This document shows positions 38,113 through 47,022 of a stretch of 64,000 bases of DNA, piece after piece; the first letter of the stretch is position 1, and the number at the start of each line of letters is the position of its first letter. A program made the position numbers and the translations under genes. The notes below the pieces were generated by a model, which had not been told where the DNA came from, made no database searches, and saw only the letters and a program-made list of their open reading frames with translations. Source of the stretch: DASQPR01 sp963797675 (lineage in GTDB: Bacteria > Actinomycetota > Actinomycetes > Mycobacteriales > Micromonosporaceae); assembly GCA_963797675.1 (NCBI GenBank), contig CAWCQQ010000021.1, forward strand, positions 1-64,000, read 5' to 3'.

Positions 38113-38964
38113 ATGAGCACGATCGCGGTGGTCACCGACTCCACGGCGTACCTCCCGGCCGACATCGCCGCCGACCATGGCCTGACCGTCGTTCCGATCA
38201 CGGTCGTCATCGGCGGTCGCGAGGGTCGGGAGGGCGTCGACATCGCACCCGTCGATGTCGCCACGGCGTTGCTGGCCCGGCGACTGTCGGTCACCACGTC
38301 GCGTCCGGCGCCGGCCGACTTCGAGGCGGTCTATCGGCGCCTGTTCGACGAAGGTGCGACCGGCATCGTCTCCGTACACCTCTCCGCGAAGCTGTCCGGC
38401 ACCTACGATGCCGCGCTCCTCGCCGCGGCCGAGTTCGGCGATGCGGTCGCCGTCGTGGACGGGCGGTCGGCCGGGATGGGCTTGGGCTTCGCGGCGCTGT
38501 CCAGCGCCGCCGCCGCTCAGGACGGTCACGATCTTTCAGCGGTACGCGATGCCGCGATCGCCGCCGTCGACCGTACGACGGTGTTGTTCTACGTCGACAG
38601 CCTGGAATACCTGCGCCGGGGCGGTCGCATCGGCGCTGCACAGGCGCTGCTTGGCACCGCGCTGTCGGTGAAGCCGATCCTGCACATGGTCGACGGCGCC
38701 ATCGTCGTCAAGGACAAGGTCCGGACGGCCAGCCGAGCGCTCGCGAAGATGCTGGATCTCGCGGTGGCCGCGGCCGGCAATGAGCCGGTCGATATCGCGG
38801 TGCACCACCTCGGTACGCCCGACAAGGCCGACGTCATCTCGACCACGCTGCGGGACCGTCTCGGCGATGGCGTGCAGACGCTGTACGTCAGTGAGATCGG
38901 CGCAGCCGTGGCCGCGCACGCGGGCCCGGGCCTGCTGTCGATCGTCATCCACCGCTGCCCGTAG
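38113..38964 (+). CDS. DegV family fatty-acid-binding protein
   Basis: Cytosolic lipid-binding protein (FakB-like) of 283 residues. It starts STIAVVTDSTAYLPADIAADHGLTVVPITV, with TTSRPAPADFEAVYRRL and VDSLEYLRRGGRIGAAQALLGTALSVKPILH, the conserved fatty-acid pocket. It follows gpgP as expected. The usual downstream comEA-comEC pair is missing. Confidence 0.92.
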   Translation: MSTIAVVTDSTAYLPADIAADHGLTVVPITVVIGGREGREGVDIAPVDVATALLARRLSVTTSRPAPADFEAVYRRLFDEGATGIVSVHLSAKLSGTYDAALLAAAEFGDAVAVVDGRSAGMGLGFAALSSAAAAQDGHDLSAVRDAAIAAVDRTTVLFYVDSLEYLRRGGRIGAAQALLGTALSVKPILHMVDGAIVVKDKVRTASRALAKMLDLAVAAAGNEPVDIAVHHLGTPDKADVISTTLRDRLGDGVQTLYVSEIGAAVAAHAGPGLLSIVIHRCP

Positions 38965-39395
38965 CGGCACCGGCGTTATCCACAAGCACCCTCGCTGTCC
39001 ACAGAACGGCGGTCGGCGCATCGCGCGGTCCCGGAATGCTCTGGCGCAGAGAGATCGGATCCTGGTACGCCAACGGTTCGTCAGCGATGGCCGTCGTGGA
39101 CGATCCTCACGGACTCGGATCTCGCGGCGATCCGGCGTCGCTGGGATCCCTTCTCGGGCGCGTTCAAGAGCTCGCCGCGTCTTGTGGTCACTTTTCCCAT
39201 AGCTAGGTGATCTTGAGCACGCGTGCGACGCCCTACATTTCTCTGGTGCGGCGCCGCTGCGTAACCGCACTCCAACGTTCACCACGAGCGCTGACTAATG
39301 CATGAACGTATCGAGCGAAGCCGCGATGAGGTAATGACGTTTACGGCCACCTTCCAGATGAGTCCATGCCGCAGCCGGCCGCCGAGCACGTGGGA
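38965..39395. other. Gene-poor segment at the former comEA position
   Basis: About 430 bases without a convincing gene. Short frames are present (for example one giving RRRWDPFSGAFKSSPR on the plus strand near 39130), but none has both a ribosome site and recognisable similarity. TTATCCACAAG and TGTCCACAG occur at 38976-39004. In related genomes comEA starts here; any comEA sequence that remains is too decayed for me to identify. Confidence 0.55.
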
Positions 39396-39713
39396 TTACC
39401 GGAGAGGCCTGCGGCATCGGCATCCTGGATGTTCTCCACCGTGCTCAATGAAGGCGTTCATCTCCGCTGCGCTGAACGCCAGCATCGGACCGTCGATGTT
39501 CTTCGAGTCCCGAAGGAACACCCCGTTGCCGACCCGCTTCCATTCGACGCAGTTGCCGCTCTCACCGGAGAAGCTGCTCTTGCTCCACCCGTCGCTGAAA
39601 TCCAGATGGACGTCATTCCCTTCCGTTGCGCTGTGCCGCGTCGGACGGCGCAGCAAGTGATCGGAAGCCGGCTCGATGACGAGGCGGACAGCGCACGGGT
39701 ACCCGACGATCAC
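39396..39713 (-). CDS. DUF397-domain protein
   Basis: The C-terminal 65 residues match DUF397: DFSDGWSKSSFSGESGNCVEWKR, then GVFLRDSKNIDGPMLAFSAAEMNAFIEH. DUF397 proteins are small actinobacterial partners of Scr1-type helix-turn-helix regulators; none is next to it here. The N-terminus is uncertain. A GTG at 39713 (GTGA overlap with a small upstream frame) gives 105 residues. An ATG with an AAGGGA ribosome site at about 39621 lies one base out of frame with the domain and would need one extra G. The gene is part of a decayed accessory segment. Confidence 0.7.
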   Translation of the reverse strand: MIVGYPCAVRLVIEPASDHLLRRPTRHSATEGNDVHLDFSDGWSKSSFSGESGNCVEWKRVGNGVFLRDSKNIDGPMLAFSAAEMNAFIEHGGEHPGCRCRRPLR

Positions 39714-40012
39714 GCCTGCTCGCCGGCATGCGACGCATAGCCCATCGTCATCGACGTCGTGATCTCGATGGCTGCATCGAGCTGCGCAGCCTCGTCCGCA
39801 TCGCCGTCCACCCGTTCACCGACCTCCGTTGTGGATGCGGCACCGCGGCCCGGACACCTCAGGTCGCGGACCACGGCACCGCTCGAGCGCCTGCGTTTGC
39901 TGACTCAGGAACCCATCCATCAACCTAATTCATTAGGTGCACGAAGACGACATCATGCTTGTCATTCACCTAGTTGTGATGGTTGGGTGGACTCGCTGAC
40001 TCAGGAGTTCCC
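39714..40012. other. Intergenic segment between DUF397 and GntR genes
   Basis: About 300 bases. On the minus strand a short frame (39710 to about 39900) ends in DAAIEITTSMTMGYASHAGEQA and overlaps the DUF397 GTG as GTGA, so it could be the remnant of a small upstream gene. CTAATTCATTAGG (39925-39938) is a short inverted repeat in front of the GntR gene. Nothing else is recognised. Confidence 0.45.
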
Positions 40013-40235
40013 TTGCCACGACGTATGACGTACACCGAGATTGCTGACGACATCGCCGCTCGTATCAAGTCCGGCGAGTACCGTCCCGGCCAAAAGCTGC
40101 CCAGCTACAGCGAACTGGCCAACCTCTACGACGTGTCGATCAGTACAGCCCAACGCGTGTATCTGTTGACGAGCGCACGTGGCGTTCACGTACGGCCAAG
40201 CCGGACGTGGCGTGTTCGTCAACGATGCGTCCTGA
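40013..40235 (+). CDS. Short GntR-family regulator (one +1 frame break)
   Basis: Winged-helix protein of about 73 residues with no effector domain. TYTEIADDIAARIKSGEYRPGQKLPSYSELANLYDVSISTAQRVY is the GntR DNA-binding domain. The closing wing, FTYGQAGRGVFVNDAS then stop, lies in the +1 frame after about 40187. Homologues read R-G-x-x-Y-x-x-x-G-x-G-x-F-V, so one base is surplus. TTG at 40013 is chosen because CAGGAG lies 5 bases upstream. Short GntR proteins of this size are common in actinobacteria. Confidence 0.75.
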
Positions 40236-40338
40236 CGCCGGTCGGCATCCGTCCAAGGCGTTGAATGCGCTTGCAGTGGACATGACGCGTTTACACGTAA
40301 CGTGTGCCCGTGCATTGGATGACGATCTATAACTGACG

Positions 40339-40359
40339 TCACGCCGACAGTCGGCGTGA
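40339..40359. terminator. Hairpin next to the comEC remnant
   Basis: TCACGCCGAC (40339-40348) and GTCGGCGTGA (40350-40359) form a perfect 10-bp inverted repeat with a one-base centre. Such a tight palindrome can act as a terminator or protein site. It marks the left edge of recognisable comEC sequence. Confidence 0.5.
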
Positions 40360-40362
40360 TCG

Positions 40363-40647
40363 TTGCGTACGTCGCCGGATGCGTTGCGGTGTGATGTGTT
40401 GAAGGTCCCGCATCATGGCAGCGCTTATCAGGATCCGGCGTTTCTGGCGGCGGCTGCGCCTCGGGTGGCGTTGGTGTCGGTAGGTGCCGTCAACCCGTAC
40501 GGGCTGCCGAGTCTGAGCACGATCGGGCGTCTGGCGGCATCGGGGGCGCGGGTGCTGCGTACGGACGTTGATGGTGATCTGGCGATCGTGGTCGAGCACG
40601 GGAGTCTCGCGGTCGAGACTCGTGGTCACCCGTCCGGGCAACGCTAG
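40363..40647 (+). pseudogene. comEC: comEC 3' remnant (competence DNA channel, truncated)
   Basis: The last 90 codons of a ComEC-like protein survive: CDVLKVPHHGSAYQDPAFLAAAAPRVALVSVGAVNPYGLPSLSTIGRLAASGARVLRTDVDGDLAIV, the end of the metallo-beta-lactamase domain with the H-H-G-S motif. The membrane channel (about 500-600 residues) and comEA, which normally lie between degV and holA, are absent. The space holds DUF397 and GntR genes instead. DNA uptake through this channel is therefore not encoded here. Confidence 0.85.
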
Positions 40648-40851
40648 CCGCGACGTTGGTAATGATTCATCACGTAGTCCGGGCGGTGAGGATTGAGTCC
40701 TAAGCGCGGCGTGCGAGGTGCTCGGCCTCCCGTTGACAATGAGCGTTGGCAATAGCCGAAGATTCTATGGATTTCTGGCTGCTGCGGCGGCCTTGAGCTG
40801 CCGCGGCCCGCAGGGATTCCGCCCCTGCCGTGGTCGTGCGAATATGGTCCC

Positions 40852-41841
40852 GTGACCTCCAGTGCTGGCGCGTTGTGGCTGATCAGTGGCGACGAAGAAT
40901 TGCTCGTCGCACGGGCGGTCGAAGCCGTGATTACCGCGGCTCGTGCCGCTGACGCGGATACCGAGGTGCGTGAGATCGAGGCGGCCACGGCCGTGCTGGG
41001 CGAACTCGCCGAGATGTTCAGCCCGTCACTCTTTGGTGGACGACGAGTGGTCGTGCTGCGATCCGGTCAGGACGCGAAGAAGGAATTGATCACCGCGATG
41101 CTGGACTATGCCCGCGATCCGGAGCCCGATGTCGCACTGGTCGTGACGCACGCCGGTGGGGTGAAAGGTAAGGCGCTCGCGGACGGTCTTGCGGCGGCCG
41201 GCGCAACGGTCGTACCGGCCGGAAAGATCACTCGGCATCGTGAGCGCGTCGACTTCGTCCGCGCCGAATTTCAGCGACTCGGTGGCCACTGCCCTGATGA
41301 TGCGGCCGAAGCGCTGATCGCCGCGGTCGGCACCGAGTTGCGCGAGCTGGCGGCGGCCGCATCGCAGCTCGTCGCGGATACCGGCGGGCAGGCCACGGTG
41401 GCCACGATCGCGCGGTACTACCGCGGAAAGGCCGAGGTCAGCGGGTTCGCGGTTGCGGATGCTGCGATGATCGGCGATGTTCCGGCCGCGCTCGAGGCAC
41501 TGCGATGGGCGCTTCAGGTCGGTGTCGATCCGGTGCCGATCGCGGACGCGCTTGCCGACGGCGTCCGGACCGTGGCACGGGTCGCCGCGGCCGGTCGGGG
41601 AAGCGCATATCAACTCGCATCGACATTAGGGATGCCGGCGTGGAAGATTGAGCGAGCACAGCGGCAGGGCCGGGGGTGGTCCGCTGCTGGACTTGCGGCG
41701 GCAATGCAGGCGACAGCGGTCTGCAATGCCGAAGTCAAAGGCGGTTCCGACGACAGGGGGTACGCGTTGGAGCGCGCCGTTTTCGCGATGAGCGCGGCAC
41801 GTTCCGGCGCGGATTCGCGGCGTTTGGGGGGCGGAAGATGA
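40852..41841 (+). CDS. holA: DNA polymerase III subunit delta
   Basis: Clamp-loader subunit of 329 residues. LWLISGDEELLVARAVEAVI at the start, VVLRSGQDAKKELITAMLDYARDPEPDVALVVTHAGGVKGKAL in the AAA-like domain, and FAVADAAMIGDVPAALEALRWALQVGVDPVPIADALADGVRTVARV in the C-terminal domain match actinobacterial HolA. GTG start at 40852. The stop overlaps the following ATG (ATGA). Confidence 0.93.
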   Translation: MTSSAGALWLISGDEELLVARAVEAVITAARAADADTEVREIEAATAVLGELAEMFSPSLFGGRRVVVLRSGQDAKKELITAMLDYARDPEPDVALVVTHAGGVKGKALADGLAAAGATVVPAGKITRHRERVDFVRAEFQRLGGHCPDDAAEALIAAVGTELRELAAAASQLVADTGGQATVATIARYYRGKAEVSGFAVADAAMIGDVPAALEALRWALQVGVDPVPIADALADGVRTVARVAAAGRGSAYQLASTLGMPAWKIERAQRQGRGWSAAGLAAAMQATAVCNAEVKGGSDDRGYALERAVFAMSAARSGADSRRLGGGR

Positions 41842-42362
41842 ACGGACGCGGTGATGGCAAGTCTCCGCTGTACTCGCGCGTTTTGCGACTGAAGCACATC
41901 CACTCTGGTGGGTTGATGTGCTTCCTGCTCTTCGAAGGCGTCGTCGGACTCGCGATCCTGCTGTCGCTCGCCGAGCTGGTCAACTGGTTGTCCGTCCTGG
42001 TGCTGCCGGCGATCGTGGCCGGCCTCGTGAAGATCAACGACATCGTTGCGGGCACGTTTGCACGGGTGTCGGTCGCCGATGCGACGATGCGATTCACCAC
42101 GCGACGCCAGTTGGGTGCCGCCCGCGGTACGGCGTCGGTGCCACGACGGCGGCGGGAGCCGGAGCTGGAGACACCCACTCAGCTGCTGCCCTCCGGCCAG
42201 CGGCCGGGCCCGGTGATTCCGCCGAACGGTGTGGCTGACGTACCCGGTGCCGGCACCGCGAACGGCTCGACCGAATCACCGGCGCGGGCCGATCGCCGCC
42301 GCGCGACGAATCAGCGCCGGTTCGCGCCGACCAGCATCGATCCGCACAAGAAAGACCGGTAA
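41838..42362 (+). CDS. Small membrane protein coupled to holA
   Basis: Hypothetical protein of 174 residues. It has two hydrophobic segments (GLMCFLLFEGVVGLAILLSLAEL and WLSVLVLPAIVAGLVKIND) followed by a basic, proline-rich cytoplasmic tail. It begins at an ATG overlapping the holA stop, so it is translationally coupled. I do not recognise a family. Confidence 0.75.
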   Translation: MNGRGDGKSPLYSRVLRLKHIHSGGLMCFLLFEGVVGLAILLSLAELVNWLSVLVLPAIVAGLVKINDIVAGTFARVSVADATMRFTTRRQLGAARGTASVPRRRREPELETPTQLLPSGQRPGPVIPPNGVADVPGAGTANGSTESPARADRRRATNQRRFAPTSIDPHKKDR

Positions 42363-42391
42363 GGATCCGACAAGAAACACCGGTAAGACAG

Positions 42392-42433
42392 CACTGATCA
42401 CGTAGCTACGCAGGCGTAACCACGTGATCAGTG
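42392..42433. terminator. Bidirectional terminator before rpsT
   Basis: CACTGATCACGT (42392-42403) and ACGTGATCAGTG (42422-42433) form a perfect 12-bp stem around an 18-base loop. It lies between convergent genes. Confidence 0.8.
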
Positions 42434-42459
42434 GAGGTGGTGCAGTTGCTGAAGAAAGA

Positions 42460-42729
42460 TCAGGCAGACGCGAGCGCGCTGGCGCTCTTCGCGATCGCGG
42501 ACTTGCGGTTGGCGGCCTGGTTCGCGTGAATGACGCCCTTGCTCACGGCCTTGTCCAGCTTGCGCGATGCGTCACGCATGAGCTCGGTGGCCTTCTCGAC
42601 GTCGCCGGCCTCGACCGCAGCGTGGTACTTGCGGACCGCAGTCTTCAGCGACGACTTGACGGCCTTGTTACGCAGGCGGGCCTTCTCGTTCTGCTTGTTA
42701 CGCTTGATCTGCGACTTGATGTTCGCCAC
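42460..42729 (-). CDS. rpsT: 30S ribosomal protein S20
   Basis: Ribosomal protein of 89 residues, rich in lysine and alanine: MANIKSQIKRNKQNEKARLRNKAVKSSLKTAVRKY, ending NRKSAIAKSASALASA. It is divergent from lepA and convergent with the holA operon, the usual actinobacterial order. Confidence 0.97.
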   Translation of the reverse strand: MANIKSQIKRNKQNEKARLRNKAVKSSLKTAVRKYHAAVEAGDVEKATELMRDASRKLDKAVSKGVIHANQAANRKSAIAKSASALASA

Positions 42730-43010
42730 GCGACAGCCTCGTCCTTTAAGAAATTGGGGTTTCGGTGCGCTGCGGAGTCATGCGACGTACCAGAAACTGA
42801 CTTGGTCTTCAAACGACTTGGTCTTCGGATCTGTGATCAGATGAACGACCACACACGAACACCCAGACTACCAGCCCTAACCGGCTCGGGCCAAAACAGC
42901 CCACGCGGCGTGCTGCACGACACCGAGTTAGTCGGCACAGCGCTTCGACCCGGTAGCCGGGCATGGGACCATGAGACCGACGCGCCACGCCCGGCGCGCC
43001 TTGACGAGAA

Positions 43011-44906
43011 GTGGATCACCCAGACGTGTCATCGATGCCGGACCCCAGAGCGACCAGCCCTGGCACGACCGATCCCGGGCTTATCCACAACTTCTGCATC
43101 ATTGCCCACATCGATCACGGAAAGTCGACGCTGGCCGACCGGATGCTGCAGCTCACCGGGGTCGTCGATCCTCGGTTGATGCGTGCGCAGTACCTCGATC
43201 GGATGGATATCGAGCGCGAGCGCGGCATCACGATCAAGAGCCAGGCCGTACGCCTTCCGTGGACCGTACGCAACGGTGAGCGAGCCGGGGACCACGCCGT
43301 CCTGAACATGATCGATACGCCTGGTCACGTCGACTTCACGTACGAGGTGAGCCGCAGCCTGGCCGCTTGTGAAGGCGCGGTCCTGCTGGTCGACTGCGCG
43401 CAGGGCATCGAGGCGCAGACGCTGGCGAACCTCTATCTCGCGATGGAGAACAACCTCACGATCATCCCGGTGCTCAACAAGATCGATCTGCCGGCCGCCC
43501 AGCCGGAGAAGTACGCCGAGGAGCTCGCCCACCTGATCGGCTGCGAGCCGGAGGACTGCCTCCGGGTCTCCGGCAAGACCGGCATGGGCGTCGAGCATCT
43601 GTTGGACGAGATCGTCCGGCAGATGCCGAACCCGGTCGGTGACGCCGCCGCACCGGCCCGCGCGATGATCTTCGACTCCGTGTACGACGTGTACCGCGGC
43701 GTGATCACGTACATCCGGGTGATCGACGGCAAGATCGAGGCGCGCGACCGGATCAAGATGATGTCCACCGGCGCCGTCCACGAACTGCTGGAGATCGGTG
43801 TCATCTCGCCGGAGCCGATCAAGAGTGCGGCGCTCAGCGTCGGCGAGGTCGGCTACCTGATGACCGGCGTGAAGGACGTACGCCAATCCCGCGTCGGCGA
43901 CACCGTCACGATCAACTCGCGGCCCGGCGAAGGTGGCCCTCGGCGGCTACAAGGACCCGAAGCCGATGGTCTACTCGGGTCTCTACCCGATCGACGGCTC
44001 GGACTATCCGATGCTGCGTGATGCGCTGGACAGGTTGAAGCTCAACGACGCCGCGCTCGTCTACGAGCCGGAGACGTCCGCCGCGCTCGGCTTCGGATTC
44101 CGCTGCGGCTTCCTCGGCCTGCTGCACCTGGAGATCATCCAGGAGCGCCTCGAGCGGGAGTTCAACCTCGATCTCATCTCGACCGCGCCCAACGTGGTCT
44201 ACCGCGTCGGCCTCGACGACGGGTCCGAGCTCACGGTCACGAACCCGAGCGAATATCCGACCGGCCGGGTCTCGCGAGGTCTACGAGCCGACCGTCCGCG
44301 CGACCGTCCTGACGCCGAACGACTACGTCGGCGCCGTCATGGAACTCTGCCAGGGCCGCCGCGGATCGCTGCTCGGGATGGACTACCTGTCCGCCGACCG
44401 GGTCGAGCTGCGCTACACGCTTCCGCTCGGCGAGATCATCTACGACTTCTTCGATCAATTGAAGAGCCGAACCAAGGGGTACGCCTCCCTGGACTACGAG
44501 CCCTCCGGCGAGCAGGTCGTCCGACCTCGTGAAGGTGGACATCCTGCTGCACGGCGAGCCGGTCGATGCGTTCTCCGCGATCGTGCACAAGGACAAGGCC
44601 TACAACTACGGCGTCACGATCGCGTCGAAGCTGCAGAAACTGATCCCGCGCCAGCAGTTCGAGGTGCCGATCCAGGCCGCGATCGGTGCCCGGATCATCG
44701 CCCGCGAAACGATCCGCGCCATCCGTAAGGACGTGCTCGCGAAGTGCTACGGCGGTGACATCACCCGTAAGCGCAAGCTGCTGGAGAAGCAGAAGGAAGG
44801 CAAGAAGCGGATGAAGATGGTCGGCCGCGTCGAGGTGCCGCAGGAGGCCTTCATCGCCGCGCTGTCCACGTCAGATGCGCCGACCGACAAGGGCGCCAAG
44901 AAGTAG
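43011..44906 (+). CDS. lepA: Elongation factor 4 (three +1 frame breaks)
   Basis: Ribosome back-translocase GTPase, about 630 residues when repaired. AHIDHGKSTLADRML (G1), RGITIKSQAV (G2), DTPGHVDF (G3) and NKIDLPAA (G4) are in the first frame. The frame moves +1 at about 43923 (NSR then PAKVALGGYKDPKPMVY), again at about 44275 (GRVS then EVYEPTVRATVL), and again at about 44519 (SGEQV then SDLVKVDILLHGEPVDAFS). All four segments align with the family in order. One surplus base at each break restores full length. The three shifts sum to three bases. Start choice is uncertain: GTG 43011, GTG 43026 or ATG 43035. A strong terminator follows. Confidence 0.9.
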
Positions 44907-44918
44907 GCAGTACGAGGG

Positions 44919-44964
44919 TCGTGGCACGTCTCGGTGCGAAAACGAGACGTGCCACGATCTTTTT
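44919..44964 (+). terminator. Strong intrinsic terminator after lepA
   Basis: TCGTGGCACGTCTCG (44919-44933) pairs with CGAGACGTGCCACGA (44943-44957) and is followed by TCTTTTT. Confidence 0.93.
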
Positions 44965-45156
44965 GTGCCCGCAGTTACTACGCTGCGTAGTCATGACAAT
45001 GATGGCGGAGCCCATCATCCGTTCGGTCAACGCTGCAGGTAGTGGCCGTATTTGTCTAAGGAAGTTCGTTACCTCCCTATCTGCCATTCGTTACTCCGTG
45101 TGCACGTCTGATGGATTTATGTGGCACGTAGGAACGGGCAGAGTAGGGAGATACGT

Positions 45157-45543
45157 ATGCGCATGATCAAGGCGACGACAGTCGCCACCGGTGCCCTCGC
45201 GTCGATCGCGACGATGACGGCCGCGCCCGCATGTGCGGCGACCGTCGGGTCAAGCCCGGCCGCAGCACACGCGACCGCCGGCTATGTCGGCAAGCACCGG
45301 ACCGAATCGACGAGCGCCGAGGACGCGCTGTGGGCCGCGAATGCCCCGTCGAACTGGACGCCGCCGTGGGAGGCCAAGCCCGCGCCGGTGCTGTCGATCC
45401 TGGACGGCGCCGTCATCAACATCCTGCCGTGGCAGATCTGCGGTTCGACCGCGGTCGCCGGCGTCGGCGGAGCCGTTCCGGTCAACTCGCCGAACACCGT
45501 CCTCGGCAGCTGCAACAACGCGAACACCGCGCTGCAGCACTGA
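45157..45543 (+). CDS. Small secreted protein, first of a paralogous pair
   Basis: Exported protein of 128 residues. The signal peptide (KATTVATGALASIATMTAAPACAA) is followed by a low-complexity stretch. A C-terminal domain reads VLSILDGAVINILPWQICGSTAVAGVGGAVPVNSPNTVLGSCNNANT, with two cysteines 25 residues apart. The same domain ends the next protein. It recalls the valine/glycine-rich, two-cysteine chaplin domains of Streptomyces in composition, but the cysteine spacing is longer. The similarity is therefore tentative. AGGGAG precedes the ATG. Confidence 0.8.
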   Translation: MRMIKATTVATGALASIATMTAAPACAATVGSSPAAAHATAGYVGKHRTESTSAEDALWAANAPSNWTPPWEAKPAPVLSILDGAVINILPWQICGSTAVAGVGGAVPVNSPNTVLGSCNNANTALQH

Positions 45544-45599
45544 GCTTTCACCAATCACCGCACCACAACAATTCACCACATCACACGAAGGGCAGAACT

Positions 45600-46010
45600 A
45601 TGCGTATCAGCAAAGCTGCAGTTATCACGACCGGCGCGATCGCGACACTGGCCGTGATGGGCGCGACCCCGGCGATGGCCGCCGAGGGCGCCACGGCGAA
45701 GGCCGGCACCGTGTTCGGCCAGGTCCAGCAGGGCGGCAAGCACCGCGCGGCCGACGAGGCGTCGAGCAAAGGTGCGTCCAGCTGGATGTACTCACCGGAG
45801 CAGGGCGGCGGCAGCTGGGGTGGAGCACCCTGGAACGTTCACCCGCAGCCGCTCATCGGCGTACTCGATGATTCGGTCGTCAACGCCGCTCCGTGGCAGG
45901 TCTGCGGCGCCACCGCGGTTGCCGGCGTCGGCGGCGCGGTACCGCTGTTCTCGCCGAACACGGTGATCGGCGGTTGCAACAATGCGGACACGGTGCTCAT
46001 CGCCCACTAG
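45600..46010 (+). CDS. Small secreted protein, second of a paralogous pair
   Basis: Exported protein of 136 residues, paralogue of the preceding gene. Signal peptide MRISKAAVITTGAIATLAVMGATPAMAA, then a glycine/serine/tryptophan-containing middle and the domain LIGVLDDSVVNAAPWQVCGATAVAGVGGAVPLFSPNTVIGGCNNADTVL. About 70 percent of the domain is identical to the first copy, while the middle regions differ. This suggests duplication with selection on the C-terminal domain. The gap of 56 bases contains no terminator, so the two are probably co-transcribed. Confidence 0.82.
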   Translation: MRISKAAVITTGAIATLAVMGATPAMAAEGATAKAGTVFGQVQQGGKHRAADEASSKGASSWMYSPEQGGGSWGGAPWNVHPQPLIGVLDDSVVNAAPWQVCGATAVAGVGGAVPLFSPNTVIGGCNNADTVLIAH

Positions 46011-46032
46011 CTTCACTGGCAATGGCAGTAGG

Positions 46033-46065
46033 AATCGGGGCGGGCGCGCAGCGTCCGCCCCGATT
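46033..46065. terminator. Terminator after the secreted pair
   Basis: AATCGGGGCGG pairs with CCGCCCCGATT across 46033-46065, between convergent genes. Confidence 0.85.
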
Positions 46066-46935
46066 TCATGCTTTGGCGAATACCTCGGCAACCACGGTCT
46101 CGCCGGACGCCGCCGTCTCCGGATCGGCGGCTGCGGTCCAGGTGCCACCCTTGGCCGTCCACTGCTGAGTGCCGAACCGTACGCGCATGATCCCGCTGTT
46201 CTCCGCGTGAGCGACCAGCCAGTGCGCGTACTGCCAGCCGGCGCGATCGCTGGTCACGGCGAGCGCGAGCGTGTTCGGGGAGGCATCGCTGGCCATCGAC
46301 AGCAGCGAGCCCCAGTCGTTCTTGAGATCCGCCGTCAGCACACCGAGCGCCGCGGAGCCAGTGGTCAGCGGTGCGCCCTCGATGTAGCAGTCGACCGCGT
46401 GCGATGCGTTGCCCAGCAGCGCCTCGCTCAACGTGCCGGCCTCGTCCTGCCACTGCGCGTACGCGTTCGGGTGCGCACTGCGCTGTACCGCCTGCGCTGC
46501 CTCGGTCACCGACATGGTCTGCCAGCGCTTGACCCGCAGCAGCGTGATGTAGAAGCTGTTCGCCGCGTACGAGGGATCGCCGACCTGTGCTGCGGTGCCC
46601 CAGCCCTGCGACGGCCGCTGCTGGAACAGCCCGACCGAGTCCCGGTCGCCACCGGTGAGATTGCGTAGCTTCGACTCCTGCAGCGACGTGGCCAGCGCGA
46701 TCTGGACGGCCTTGCTCGGGACGTGCCGCCGGATGCCGACCGCGGCGATCGTGGCCGCATTGGCCATCTGATCGATGTCGAGCGTCACGACGGTCAGGCC
46801 GGACTGCGCGGTGCAGTACTGCGACTTCAAGATCGGGATCAGCGGACGCTTGGTGGTGTACGTCGCCACGAAGATGCCGGCCGCCAGCAGCACAACGACG
46901 GCGACCAGCCCGATTATCACGGTCCGGGGACGCAC
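46066..46935 (-). CDS. Membrane-anchored protein, possible cell-wall hydrolase
   Basis: Protein of 289 residues with an N-terminal membrane anchor (RTVIIGLVAVVVLLAAGIFVATY). The exported part contains MANAATIAAVGIRRHVPSKAVQIALATSLQESKLRNLTGGDRDSVGLFQQRPSQGWGT. Here the glutamate in Q-E-S-K-L and the D-S-V-G-L-F-Q-Q-R-P block resemble lysozyme/transglycosylase-like actinobacterial proteins. A peptidoglycan role is inferred. GTG at 46935. Confidence 0.75.
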   Translation of the reverse strand: MRPRTVIIGLVAVVVLLAAGIFVATYTTKRPLIPILKSQYCTAQSGLTVVTLDIDQMANAATIAAVGIRRHVPSKAVQIALATSLQESKLRNLTGGDRDSVGLFQQRPSQGWGTAAQVGDPSYAANSFYITLLRVKRWQTMSVTEAAQAVQRSAHPNAYAQWQDEAGTLSEALLGNASHAVDCYIEGAPLTTGSAALGVLTADLKNDWGSLLSMASDASPNTLALAVTSDRAGWQYAHWLVAHAENSGIMRVRFGTQQWTAKGGTWTAAADPETAASGETVVAEVFAKA

Positions 46936-47022
46936 GCAGCACCTCCACTGGCTCTGCCGACCCTGCCTGCCGATGCTGCTCGGCCGGCTCGATTCACCGC
47001 AGCCTAGCCTGCGCGCGCACGC

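Noticed and set aside
39081..39202. A comEA remnant (RRRWDPFSGAF)
   Set aside because: The resemblance is to a short variable N-terminal stretch only; no helix-hairpin-helix domain is found, so it is not annotated as comEA.
44908..45156. Possible small RNA downstream of the lepA terminator
   Set aside because: Only a promoter-like region and a ribosome site for the secreted protein gene are visible; no separate terminator or conserved structure supports an RNA gene.
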